From assembly GCA_028752905.1 (NCBI GenBank), contig JAQNBH010000272.1, positions 496,001-560,000 on the forward strand: DNA of 64,000 bases. Direction: 5' to 3'. This DNA comes from Cladorhizidae sp. MBARI D1340-BT2. Taxonomy: Eukaryota; Porifera; Demospongiae; Poecilosclerida; Cladorhizidae. Every line of letters starts with the position of its first letter. Position 1 is the stretch's first letter. Of the stretch, positions 1 to 10,589 are shown one piece after another. The position numbers and the translations under genes were made by a program. Below the pieces are notes generated by a model that was given only the letters and a program-made list of their open reading frames with translations, made no database searches and was not told the DNA's origin.

Positions 1-901
1 ACACATAATGAAACCTATCATTCGAATCATATCAAGTCCATTACAGTGAAGTGTGCAGAATATTATGGATGTTTGATATCAACAGAGAGCACAGGGAGAG
101 ACCTATCTTAATAGCTATATATCAAGTTTATACAGTGAAGTGTGGAGAATCTATGAAGCTAACCTGTTTAGCATCAAGATAGAGAACACATAGAGAAACC
201 TATCTTGTGATTCTATGTATGCAGAATATACGGATGTTTGGTATCAAGAGAGAGAACAGAGAGAGGCCTACCTTTAGAGCTATATATCAAGTCTATTCAG
301 TGAAGTGTGGAGAATCTATGAAGCTAACATGTTTAGCTCAAGATAGAGAACACTGAGAGATACCTATCTTGCAAGTCCATTACAGTGAAGTGTGCAGAAT
401 ATATGGATGTTTGGTATCAAGAGAGAGCACTTAGAGAGTCCTATCTTAATAGCTATACATCAAGTCTATTCAGTGAAGTGTGGATAATCTACGAAGCTAA
501 CATGTTTAGCATCAAGTAAGAGTACAATTCATAACTGCCCTAATTAACAAGACCAAAGTCCCAGATTTTGTCAACTGATAGAGAAGGCCCTTATCTGCAA
601 CATGTCAACAGATTATCAATAAATGTGGTGGTTTTTCACTGGCAGGCCACCGCTTTGGCAACTGGAAAACGCCAGGAAAGATCGCAAACCTTACCACTTC
701 AAATCACCATAACTTGCTAATACTTAGAGTACTCAAAATTTTGGCACGTACAAAAGACAGATAATTAGAAGGGCTATCCGGTGATATGAAAATTATCTTT
801 TTGGGGTAAAGGGTAGAAAAGTTATGTGCTTTACGGAAAAATAACAAGATTTTTGGGGGGAAAATGAGAAACATATTATAGACCAAATTAGGGCAAATAT
901 C

Positions 902-1086
902 AAGATAGAGAACACATAATGAAACCTATCATTCGAATCATATCAAGTCCATTACAGTGAAGTGTGCAGAATATTATGGATGTTTGATATCAACAGAGAG
1001 CACAGGGAGAGACCTATCTTAATAGCTATATATCAAGTTTATACAGTGAAGTGTGGAGAATCTATGAAGCTAACCTGTTTAGCATC
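902..1086. repeat. Satellite subrepeat a (representative copy)
   Basis: First of three diverged subrepeats inside each unit, about 185 bp, shown in the copy spanning the unit 1/2 boundary. It begins AAGATAGAGAACACATAATG, carries CAGTGAAGTGTG(C/G) twice and ends in AACCTGTTTAGCATC. Compared with subrepeats b and c it has CATAATGAAACC after the shared start, and AACCTG rather than AACATG near the end. It aligns over most of its length with subrepeat c, which shares the CAAGTCCATTACAGTGAAG and CCTATCTTAATAGCTATA segments. Confidence 0.85.
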
Positions 1087-1250
1087 AAGATAGAGAACAC
1101 ATAGAGAAACCTATCTTGTGATTCTATGTATGCAGAATATACGGATGTTTGGTATCAAGAGAGAGAACAGAGAGAGGCCTACCTTTAGAGCTATATATCA
1201 AGTCTATTCAGTGAAGTGTGGAGAATCTATGAAGCTAACATGTTTAGCTC
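1087..1250. repeat. Satellite subrepeat b (representative copy)
   Basis: Second subrepeat, about 164 bp, again starting AAGATAGAGAACACA and ending AACATGTTTAGCTC. It lacks the CAAGTCCATTACAGTGAAG segment present in a and c, and instead has CTTGTGATTCTATGTATGCAG. It carries the purine-rich GAGAGAGAACAGAGAGAGG stretch. In B-family units the start reads ACACAGAGAAACC, 2 bp shorter than ACACATAGAGAAACC in A-family units. Confidence 0.85.
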
Positions 1251-1424
1251 AAGATAGAGAACACTGAGAGATACCTATCTTGCAAGTCCATTACAGTGAA
1301 GTGTGCAGAATATATGGATGTTTGGTATCAAGAGAGAGCACTTAGAGAGTCCTATCTTAATAGCTATACATCAAGTCTATTCAGTGAAGTGTGGATAATC
1401 TACGAAGCTAACATGTTTAGCATC
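1251..1424. repeat. Satellite subrepeat c (representative copy)
   Basis: Third subrepeat, about 174 bp, starting AAGATAGAGAACACTGAGAG and ending CATGTTTAGCATC before the AAGTAAGAG tail junction. A-family copies have CTGAGAGATACC and CAAGAGAGAGCACTTAGAG. B-family copies have CTGAGATACC and CAACATTAGAG. This is the subrepeat that gains an extra copy in the enlarged units, the one that holds the hairpin insertion near 53219, and the one the retrotransposon entered. Confidence 0.85.
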
Positions 1425-1809
1425 AAGTAAGAGTACAATTCATAACTGCCCTAATTAACAAGACCAAAGTCCCAGATTTTGTCAACTGATAGAGAAGGCC
1501 CTTATCTGCAACATGTCAACAGATTATCAATAAATGTAGTGGTTTTTCACTGGCAGGCCACCGCTTTGGCAACTGGAAAACGCCAGGAAAGATCGCAAAC
1601 CTTACCACTTCAAATCACCATAACTTGCTAATACTTAGAGTACTCAAAATTTTGGCACGTACAAAAGACAGATAATTAGAAGGGCTATCCGGTGATATAA
1701 AAATTATCTTTTTTGGGTAAAGTGTAGAAAAGTTATGAGCTTTACGGCAAAATAACAAGATTTTTGGGGGGAAAATGAGAAACATATAGACCAAATTAGG
1801 GCAAATATC
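1425..1809. repeat. Satellite unit tail, non-subrepeated (representative copy)
   Basis: About 385 bp that does not resemble the subrepeats. It begins AAGTAAGAGTACAATTC and ends GGGCAAATATC. It contains most of the family-specific sites: AATGTGGTGG (A) against AATGTAGTGG (B), AATCACC against AATCGCC, GGCACG against GGCGCG, and GTGTAGAAAAG against GTGTAAAAAAG. It also holds the two hypervariable runs, T(5-6)GGG and T(4-6)G(4-7)A(3-4). GGTGG and CCACC about 15 bases apart could form a short stem. No gene is evident; a 92-codon minus-strand frame, open only in some units, is judged fortuitous. Confidence 0.8.
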
Positions 1810-2730
1810 AAGATAGAGAACACATAATGAAACCTATCATTCGAATCATATCAAATCCATTACAGTGAAGTGTGCAGAATATTATGGATGTTTGATATCA
1901 ACAGAGAGCACAGGGAGAGACCTATCTTAATAGCTATATATCAAGTTTATACAGTGAAATGTGGAGAATCTATGAAGCTAACCTGTTTAGCATCAAGATA
2001 GAGAACACATAGAGAAACCTATGTTGTGATTCTATGTATGCAGAATATACGGATGTTTGGTATCAAGAGAGAGAACAGAGAGAGGCCTACCTTTAGAGCT
2101 ATATATCAAGTCTATTCAGTGAAGTGTGGAGAATCTATGAAGCTAACATGTTTAGCTCAAGATAGAGAACACTGAGAGATACCTATCTTGCAAGTCCATT
2201 ACAGTGAAGTGTGCAGAATATATGGATGTTTGGTATCAAGAGAGAGCACTTAGAGAGTCCTATCTTAATAGCTATACATCAAGTCTATTCAGTGAAGTGT
2301 GGATAATCTACGAAGCTAACATGTTTAGCATCAAGTAAGAGTACAATTCATAACTGCCCTAATTAACAAGACCAAAGTCCCAGATTTTGTCAACTGATAG
2401 AGAAGGCCCTTATCTGCAACATGTCAACAGATTATCAATAAATGTGGTGGTTTTTCACTGGCAGGCCACCGCTTTGGCAACTGAAAAACGCCAGGAAAGA
2501 TCGCAAACCTTACCACTTCAAATCACCATAACTTGCTAATACTTAGAGTACTCAAAATTTTGGCACGTACAAAAGACAGATAATTAGAAGGGCTATCCGG
2601 TGATATGAAAATTATCTTTTTGGGGTAAAGGGTAGAAAAGTTATGTGCTTTACGGAAAAATAACAAGATTTTTGGGGGGAAAATGAGAAACATATTATAG
2701 ACCAAATTAGGGCAAATATCAAGATAGAGA

Positions 2731-5700
2731 ACACATAATGAAACCTATCATTCGAATCATATCAAGTCCATTACAGTGAAGTGTGCAGAATATTATGGAT
2801 GTTTGATATCAACAGAGAGCACAGGGAGAGACCTATCTTAATAGCTATATATCAAGTTTATACAGTGAAGTGTGGAGAATCTATGAAGCTAACCTGTTTA
2901 GCATCAAGATAGAGAACACATAGAGAAACCTATCTTGTGATTCTATGTATGCAGAATATACGGATGTTTGGTATCAAGAGAGAGAACAGAGAGAGGCCTA
3001 CCTTTAGAGCTATATATCAAGTCTATTCAGTGAAGTGTGGAGAATCTATGAAGCTAACATGTTTAGCTCAAGATAGAGAACACTGAGAGATACCTATCTT
3101 GCAAGTCCATTACAGTGAATATATGGATGTTTGGTATCAAGAGAGAGCACTTAGAGAGTCCTATCTTAATAGCTATACATCAAGTCTATTCAGTGAAGTG
3201 TGGATAATCTACGAAGCTAACATGTTTAGCATCAAGTAAGAGTACAATTCATAACTGCCCTAATTAACAAGACCAAAGTCCCAGATTTTGTCAACTGATA
3301 GAGAAGGCCCTTATCTGCAACATGTCAACAGATTATCAATAAATGTGGTGGTTTTTCACTGGCAGGCCACCGCTTTGGCAACTGGAAAACGCCAGGAAAG
3401 ATCGCAAACCTTACCACTTCAAATCACCATAACTTGCTAATACTTAGAGTACTCAAAATTTTGGCACGTACAAAAGACAGATAATTAGAAGGGCTATCCG
3501 GTGATATAAAAATTTCTTTTTTGGGTAAAGTGTAGAAAAGTTATGAGCTTTACGGCAAAATAACAAGATTTTGGGGGGAAAATGAGAAACATATAGACCA
3601 AATTAGGGCAAATATCAAGATAGAGAACACATAATGAAACCTATCATTCGAATCATATCAAGTCCATTACAGTGAAGTTTGCAGAATATTATGGATGTTT
3701 GATATCAACAGAGAGCACAGGGAGAGACCTATCTTAATAGCTATATATCAAGTTTATACAGTGAAGTGTGGAGAATCTATGAAGCTAACCTGTTTAGCAT
3801 CAAGATAGAGAACACATAGAGAAACCTATCTTGTGATTCTATGTATGCAGAATATACGGATGTTTGGTTCAAGAGAGAGAACAGAGAGAGGCCTACCTTT
3901 AGAGCTATATATCAAGTCTATTCAGTGAAGTGTGGAGAATCTATGAAGCTAACATGTTTAGCTCAAGATAGAGAACACTGAGAGATACCTATCTTGCAAG
4001 TCCATTACAGTGAAGTGTGCAGAATATATGGATGTTTGGTATCAAGAGAGAGCACTTAGAGAGTCCTATCTTAATAGCTATACATCAAGTCTATTCAGTG
4101 AAGTGTGGATAATCTACGAAGCTAACATGTTTAGCATCAAGTAAGAGTACAATTCATAACTGCCCTAATTAACAAGACCAAAGTCCCAGATTTTGTCAAC
4201 TGATAGAGAAGGCCCTTATCTGCAACATGTCAACAGATTATCAATAAATGTGGTGGTTTTTCACTGGCAGGCCACCGCTTTGGCAACTGGAAAACGCCAG
4301 GAAAGATCGCAAACCTTACCACTTCAAATCAACATAACTTGCTAATACTTAGAGTACTCAAAATTTTGGCACGTACAAAAGACAGATAATTAGAAGGGCT
4401 ATCCGGTGATATAAAAATTTTCTTTTTTGGTTAAAGTGTAGAAAAGTTATGAGCTTTACGGCAAAATAACAAGATTTTGGGGGGGAAATGAGAAACATAA
4501 TATAGACCAAATTAGGGCAAATATCAAGATAGAGAACACATAATGAAACCTATCATTCGAATCATATCAAGTCCATTACAGTGAAGTGTGCAGAATATTA
4601 TGGATGTTTGATATCAACAGAGAGCACAGGGAGAGACCTATCTTAATAGCTATATATCAAGTTTATACAGTGAAGTGTGGAGAATCTATGAAGCTAACCT
4701 GTTTAGCATCAAGATAGAGAACACATAGAGAAACCTATCTTGTGATTCTATGTATGCAGAATATACGGATGTTTGGTATCAAGAGAGAGAACAGAGAGAG
4801 GCCTACCTTTAGAGCTATATATCAAGTCTATTCAGTGAAGTGTGGAGAATCTATGAAGCTAACATGTTTAGCTCAAGATAGAGAACACTGAGAGATACCT
4901 ATCTTGCAAGTCCATTACAGTGAAGTGTGCAGAATATATGGATGTTTGGTATCAAGAGAGAGCACTTAGAGAGTCCTATCTTAATAGCTATACATCAAGT
5001 CTATTCAGTGAAGTGTGGATAATCTACGAAGCTAACATGTTTAGCATCAAGTAAGAGTACAATTCATAACTGCCCTAATTAACAAGACCAAAGTCCCAGA
5101 TTTTGTCAACTGATAGAGAAGGCCCTTATCTGCAACATGTCAACAGATTATCAATAAATGTGGTGGTTTTTCACTGGCAGGCCACCGCTTTGGCAACTGG
5201 AAAACGCCAGGAAAGATCGCAAACCTTACCACTTCAAATCACCATAACTTGCTAATACTTAGAGTACTCAAAATTTTGGCACGTACAAAAGACAGATAAT
5301 TAGAAGGGCTATCCGGTGATATAAAAATTTCTTTTTTGGGTAAAGTGTAGAAAAGTTATGAGCTTTACGGCAAAATAACAAGATTTTTTGGGGAAAATGA
5401 GAAACATAATATAGACCAAATTAGGGCAAATATCAAGATAGAGAACACATAATGAAACCTATCATTCGAATCATATCAAGTCCATTACAGTGAAGTGTGC
5501 AGAATATTATGGATGTTTGATATCAACAGAGAGCACAGGGAGAGACCTATCTTAATAGCTATATATCAAGTTTATACAGTGAAGTGTGGAGAATCTATGA
5601 AGCTAACCTGTTTAGCATCAAGATAGAGAACACATAGAGAAACCTATCTTGTGATTCTATGTATGCAGAATATACGGATGTTTGGTATCAAGAGAGAGAA

Positions 5701-8168
5701 CAGAGAGAGGCCTACCTTTAGAGCTATATATCAAGTCTATTCAGTGAAGTGTGGAGAATCTATGAAGCTAACATGTTTAGCTCAAGATAGAGAACACTGA
5801 GAGATACCTATCTTGCAAGTCCATTACAGTGAAGTGTGCAGAATATATGGATGTTTGGTATCAAGAGAGAGCACTTAGAGAGTCCTATCTTAATAGCTAT
5901 ACATCAAGTCTATTCAGTGAAGTGTGGATAATCTACGAAGCTAACATGTTTAGCATCAAGTAAGAGTACAATTCATAACTGCCCTAATTAACAAGACCAA
6001 AGTCCCAGATTTTGTCAACTGATAGAGAAGGCCCTTATCTGCAACATGTCAACAGATTATCAATAAATGTGGTGGTTTTTCACTGGCAGGCCACCGCTTT
6101 GGCAACTGGAAAACGCCAGGAAAGATCGCAAACCTTACCACTTCAAATCACCATAACTTGCTAATACTTAGAGTACTCAAAATTTTGGCACGTACAAAAG
6201 ACAGATAATTAGAAGGGCTATCCGGTGATATAAAAATTTCTTTTTTGGGTAAAGTGTAGAAAAGTTATGAGCTTTACGGCAAAATAACAAGATTTTGGGG
6301 GGAAAATGAGAAACATATAGACCAAATTAGGGCAAATATCAAGATAGAGAACACATAATGAAACCTATCATTCGAATCATATCAAGTCCATTACAGTGAA
6401 GTTTGCAGAATATTATGGATGTTTGATATCAACAGAGAGCACAGGGAGAGACCTATCTTAATAGCTATATATCAAGTTTATACAGTGAAGTGTGGAGAAT
6501 CTATGAAGCTAACCTGTTTAGCATCAAGATAGAGAACACATAGAGAAACCTATCTTGTGATTCTATGTATGCAGAATATACGGATGTTTGGTTCAAGAGA
6601 GAGAACAGAGAGAGGCCTACCTTTAGAGCTATATATCAAGTCTATTCAGTGAAGTGTGGAGAATCTATGAAGCTAACATGTTTAGCTCAAGATAGAGAAC
6701 ACTGAGAGATACCTATCTTGCAAGTCCATTACAGTGAAGTGTGCAGAATATATGGATGTTTGGTATCAAGAGAGAGCACTTAGAGAGTCCTATCTTAATA
6801 GCTATACATCAAGTCTATTCAGTGAAGTGTGGATAATCTACGAAGCTAACATGTTTAGCATCAAGTAAGAGTACAATTCATAACTGCCCTAATTAACAAG
6901 ACCAAAGTCCCAGATTTTGTCAACTGATAGAGAAGGCCCTTATCTGCAACATGTCAACAGATTATCAATAAATGTGGTGGTTTTTCACTGGCAGGCCACC
7001 GCTTTGGCAACTGGAAAACGCCAGGAAAGATCGCAAACCTTACCACTTCAAATCAACATAACTTGCTAATACTTAGAGTAATCAAAATTTTGGCACGTAC
7101 AAAAGACAGATAATTAGAAGGGCTATCCGGTGATATAAAAATTTTCTTTTTTGGTTAAAGTGTAGAAAAGTTATGAGCTTTACGGCAAAATAACAAGATT
7201 TTGGGGGGGAAATGAGAAACATAATATAGACCAAATTAGGGCAAATATCAAGATAGAGAACACATAATGAAACCTATCATTCGAATCATATCAAGTCCAT
7301 TACAGTGAAGTGTGCAGAATATTATGGATGTTTGATATCAACAGAGAGCACAGGGAGAGACCTATCTTAATAGCTATATATCAAGTTTATACAGTGAAGT
7401 GTGGAGAATCTATGAAGCTAACCTGTTTAGCATCAAGATAGAGAACACATAGAGAAACCTATCTTGTGATTCTTTGTATGCAGAATATACGGATGTTTGG
7501 TATCAAGAGAGAGAACAGAGAGAGGCCTACCTTTAGAGCTATATATCAAGTCTATTCAGTGAAGTGTGGAGAATCTATGAAGCTAACATGTTTAGCTCAA
7601 GATAGAGAACACTGAGAGATACCTATCTTGCAAGTCCATTACAGTGAAGTGTGCAGAATATATGGATGTTTGGTATCAAGAGAGAGCACTTAGAGAGTCC
7701 TATCTTAATAGCTATACATCAAGTCTATTCAGTGAAGTGTGGATAATCTACGAAGCTAACATGTTTAGCATCAAGTAAGAGTACAATTCATAACTGCCCT
7801 AATTAACAAGACCAAAGTCCCAGATTTTGTCAACTGATAGAGAAGGCCCTTATCTGCAACATGTCAACAGATTATCAATAAATGTGGTGGTTTTTCACTG
7901 GCAGGCCACCGCTTTGGCAACTGGAAAACGCCAGGAAAGATCGCAAACCTTACCACTTCAAATCACCATAACTTGCTAATACTTAGAGTACTCAAAATTT
8001 TGGCACGTACAAAAGACAGATAATTAGAAGGGCTATCCGGTGATATAAAAATTTCTTTTTTGGGTAAAGTGTAGAAAAGTTATGAGCTTTACGGCAAAAT
8101 AACAAGATTTTTGGGGGGAAATGAGAAACATAATATAGACCAAATTAGGGCAAATATCAAGATAGAGA
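2731..8168. repeat. Trimeric higher-order repeat, period about 2724 bp
   Basis: Units 4-6 and 7-9 are two copies of a trimer. Units 5 and 8 share GAAGTTTGCAG (near 3676 and 6400), GTTTGGTTCAAGAG (near 3864 and 6588) and AATCAACATAAC (near 4328 and 7052), variants I do not see elsewhere in the window. Starts 3627/6351, 4536/7260 and 5445/8169 are all 2724 apart; unit 4 is offset only by its 10-bp deletion. Private changes since duplication include AGTAATCAAA near 7079. Confidence 0.8.
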
Positions 8169-10395
8169 ACACATAATGAAACCTATCATTCGAATCATAT
8201 CAAGTCCATTACAGTGAAGTGTGCAGAATATTATGGATGTTTGATATCAACAGAGAGCACAGGGAGAGACCTATCTTAATAGCTATATATCAAGTTTATA
8301 CAGTGAAGTGTGGAGAATCTATGAAGCTAACCTGTTTAGCATCAAGATAGAGAACACATAGAGAAACCTATCTTGTGATTCTATGTATGCAGAATATACG
8401 GATGTTTGGTATCAAGAGAGAGAACAGAGAGAGGCCTACCTTTAGAGCTATATATCAAGTCTATTCAGTGAAGTGTGGAGAATCTATGAAGCTAACATGT
8501 TTAGCTCAAGATAGAGAACACTGAGAGATACCTATCTTGCAAGTCCATTACAGTGAAGTGTGCAGAATATATGGATGTTTGGTATCAAGAGAGAGCACTT
8601 AGAGAGTCCTATCTTAATAGCTATACATCAAGTCTATTCAGTGAAGTGTGGATAATCTACGAAGCTAACATGTTTAGCATCAAGTAAGAGTACAATTCAT
8701 AACTGCCCTAATTAACAAGACCAAAGTCCCAGATTTTGTCAACTGATAGAGAAGGCCCTTATCTGCAACATGTCAACAGATTATCAATAAATGTGGTGGT
8801 TTTTCACTGGCAGGCCACCGCTTTGGCAACTGGAAAACGCCAGGAAAGATCGCAAACCTTACCACTTCAAATCACCATAACTTGCTAATACTTAGAGTAC
8901 TCAAAATTTTGGCACGTACAAAAGACAGATAATTAGAAGGGCTATCCGGTGATATAAAAATTTTCTTTTTTGGGTAAAGTGTAGAAAAGTTATGAGCTTT
9001 ACGGCAAAATAACAAGATTTTGGGGGGGAAATGAGAAACATAATATAGACCAAATTAGGGCAAATATCAAGATAGAGAACACATAATGAAACCTATCATT
9101 CGAATCATATCAAGTCCATTACAGTGAAGTGTGCAGAATATTATGGATGTTTGATATCAACAGAGAGCACAGGGAGAGACCTATCTTAATAGCTATATAT
9201 CAAGTTTATACAGTGAAGTGTGGAGAATCTATGAAGCTAACCTGTTTAGCATCAAGATAGAGAACACATAGAGAAACCTATCTTGTGATTCTATGTATGC
9301 AGAATATACGGATGTTTGGTATCAAGAGAGAGAACAGAGAGAGGCCTACCTTTAGAGCTATATATGAAGTCTATTCAGTGAAGTGTGGAGAATCTATGAA
9401 GCTAACATGTTTAGCTCAAGATAGAGAACACTGAGAGATACCTATCTTGCAAGTCCATTACAGTGAAGTGTGCAGAATATATGGATGTTTGGTATCAAGA
9501 GAGAGCACTTAGAGAGTCCTATCTTAATAGCTATACATCAAGTCTATTCAGTGAGGTGTGGATAATCTACGAAGCTAACATGTTTAGCATCAAGTAAGAG
9601 TACAATTCATAACTGCCCTAATTAACAAGACCAAAGTCCCAGATTTTGTCAACTGATAGAGAAGGCCCTTATCTGCAACATGTCAACAGATTATCAATAA
9701 ATGTAGTGGTTTTTCACTGGCAGGCCACCGCTTTGGCAACTGGAAAACGCCAGGAAAGATCGCAAACCTTACCACTTCAAATCGCCATAACTTGCTAATA
9801 CTTAGAGTACTCAAAAATTTGGCGCGTACAAAAGACAGATAATTAGAAGGGCTATCCGGTGATATAAAAATTATCTTTTTGGGGTAAAGTGTAAAAAAGT
9901 TATGAGCTTTACGGCAAAATAACAAGATTTTTGGGGGGAAAATGAGAAACATATAGACCAAATTAGGGCAAATATCAAGATAGAGAACACATAATGAAAC
10001 CTATCATTCGAATCATATCAAGTCCATTACAGTGAAGTATGCAGAATATTATGGATGTTTGATATCAACAGAGAGCACAGGGAGAGACCTATCTTAATAG
10101 CTATATATCAAGTTTATACAGTGAAGTGTGGAGAATCTATGAAGCTAACCTGTTTAGCATCAAGATAGAGAACACAGAGAAACCTATCTTGTGATTCTAT
10201 GTATGCAGAATATACGGATGTTTGGTATCAAGAGAGAGAACAGAGAGAGGCCTACCTTTAGAGCTATATATCAAGTCTATTCAGTGAAGTGTGGAGAATC
10301 TATGAAGCTAACATATTTAGCTCAAGATAGAGAACACTGAGATACCTATCTTGCAAGTCCATTACAGTGAAGTGTGCAGAATATATGGATGTTTG

Positions 10396-10399
10396 GTAT
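10396..10399. repeat. Target site duplication, left copy (GTAT)
   Basis: GTAT directly before the 5' LTR, matched by GTAT at 14705-14708 directly after the 3' LTR. The empty site in sister units reads GGATGTTTGGTATCAACATT, with one GTAT, so the 4-bp duplication is confirmed against many uninterrupted copies. Confidence 0.95.
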
Positions 10400-10429
10400 T
10401 GTAGCGACTATTCCCACTACACACTGCAC

Positions 10430-10457
10430 TACGTCATTGTCATACGCAATACGTCAT
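10430..10457 (+). promoter_or_regulatory. Pair of CRE-like TACGTCAT octamers in the 5' LTR
   Basis: TACGTCAT occurs at 10430-10437 and 10450-10457, 20 bp apart (about two helical turns), each followed by TNTCAT. CGTCA is the half-site bound by CREB/ATF-type bZIP proteins. A palindromic CACGTG E-box follows at 10478-10483. These are candidate promoter elements by resemblance only; the same sites recur in the 3' LTR at 14567-14574, 14587-14594 and 14615-14620. Confidence 0.45.
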
Positions 10458-10505
10458 TATCATGGTATTTGGTGCTCCACGTGATTCTTGTCAAAATCTT
10501 TTCCA

Positions 10506-10511
10506 AATAAA
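10506..10511 (+). promoter_or_regulatory. AATAAA in the 5' LTR
   Basis: A perfect polyadenylation hexamer inside the 5' LTR. In the 5' copy it must be bypassed or lie upstream of the transcription start for full-length RNA to be made; the functional copy would be the one at 14643-14648. Confidence 0.5.
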
Positions 10512-10568
10512 GACCAAAATCTAACTGAGTTTTGTTTCTCTTTATTTCCAAGCTATAACCAGCTTTAT

Positions 10569-10585
10569 TGGTGACCCTGACAAGG
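10569..10585 (+). other. Primer binding site, tRNA-Trp-like
   Basis: TGGTGACCCTGACAAGG starts one base after the 5' LTR. Its first nine bases, and 12 of the first 13, match the complement of the animal tRNA-Trp 3' end (TGGTGACCCCGAC as I recall it). It would prime minus-strand DNA synthesis. A tRNA-Trp primer is typical of the CsRn1 clade. Confidence 0.85.
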
Positions 10586-10589
10586 AACA

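Larger units (their letters stand above)
1..3638. repeat. Dimeric higher-order repeat, period about 1819 bp
   Basis: Units 1-2 and 3-4 form two copies of a dimer. Units 1 and 3 share GGGTAGAAAAGTTATGTGC near 806 and 2628 and the CATATTATAGACC junction, which neighbouring units lack. The match weakens in the tails of units 2 and 4 (TAGTGG near 1537 against TGGTGG near 3346). Unit 3 also has private changes, for example GTGAAATGTGG near 1958. This is an older, partly eroded duplication. Confidence 0.7.
1..10399. repeat. Satellite DNA array, left block (units 1-12a)
   Basis: Head-to-tail copies of an AT-rich unit of about 0.9 kb. With the unit start set at ACACATAATG, starts are at 1, 912, 1820, 2731, 3627, 4536, 5445, 6351, 7260, 8169, 9079 and 9987. 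Lengths are 911, 908, 911, 896, 909, 909, 906, 909, 909, 910 and 908; the twelfth unit is split by the retrotransposon at 10399. Units are nearly identical, differing by scattered single bases, short indels and run lengths in a G tract and a T tract. Unit 4 is short because 10 bp are missing near 3119. Units 1 to 10 are mainly A family; the switch to B family falls in unit 11, near 9555. No plausible gene lies here. Function is unknown; such arrays are usually pericentromeric, subtelomeric or on sex chromosomes, which is inference. Confidence 0.97.
10400..10567 (+). repeat. 5' LTR
   Basis: 168 bp, starting TGTAGCGACT and ending CAGCTTTA. The limits are fixed by alignment with the 3' LTR and by the flanking GTAT copies. 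It is expected to hold the promoter and the start of transcription. The 3' terminus is TA rather than the usual CA. It contains two TACGTCAT octamers, an E-box and AATAAA at 10506-10511. It differs from the 3' LTR only at 10468. Confidence 0.96.

Noticed and set aside
20..45. RNA polymerase III B box (TTCGAATC) or CENP-B-box-like TTCG motif
   Set aside because: Only the central bases match a B box and no convincing A box is upstream. The CENP-B box CGGG half is absent.
570..600. Hammerhead ribozyme core in the satellite (as in some flatworm satellites)
   Set aside because: CTGATAGAG resembles, but does not match, the required CUGANGA, and I could not pair it with a GAAA and flanking stems. 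No core was found on the other strand.
9683..9961. 92-aa minus-strand frame (also at 14888, 15784, 18486, 20288, 23000, 23896, 25682, 26578, 28364, 29251, 41478, 43272), with 80- and 60-aa versions
   Set aside because: It lies in a tandem satellite, is broken in most units by run-length changes and single bases, and resembles no protein family I know. Its similarity between copies is explained by the repeat itself.
1..10399. CRISPR-like array of regular repeats
   Set aside because: The repeat is the whole 0.9-kb unit with no unique spacers between short direct repeats, and the context is eukaryotic.
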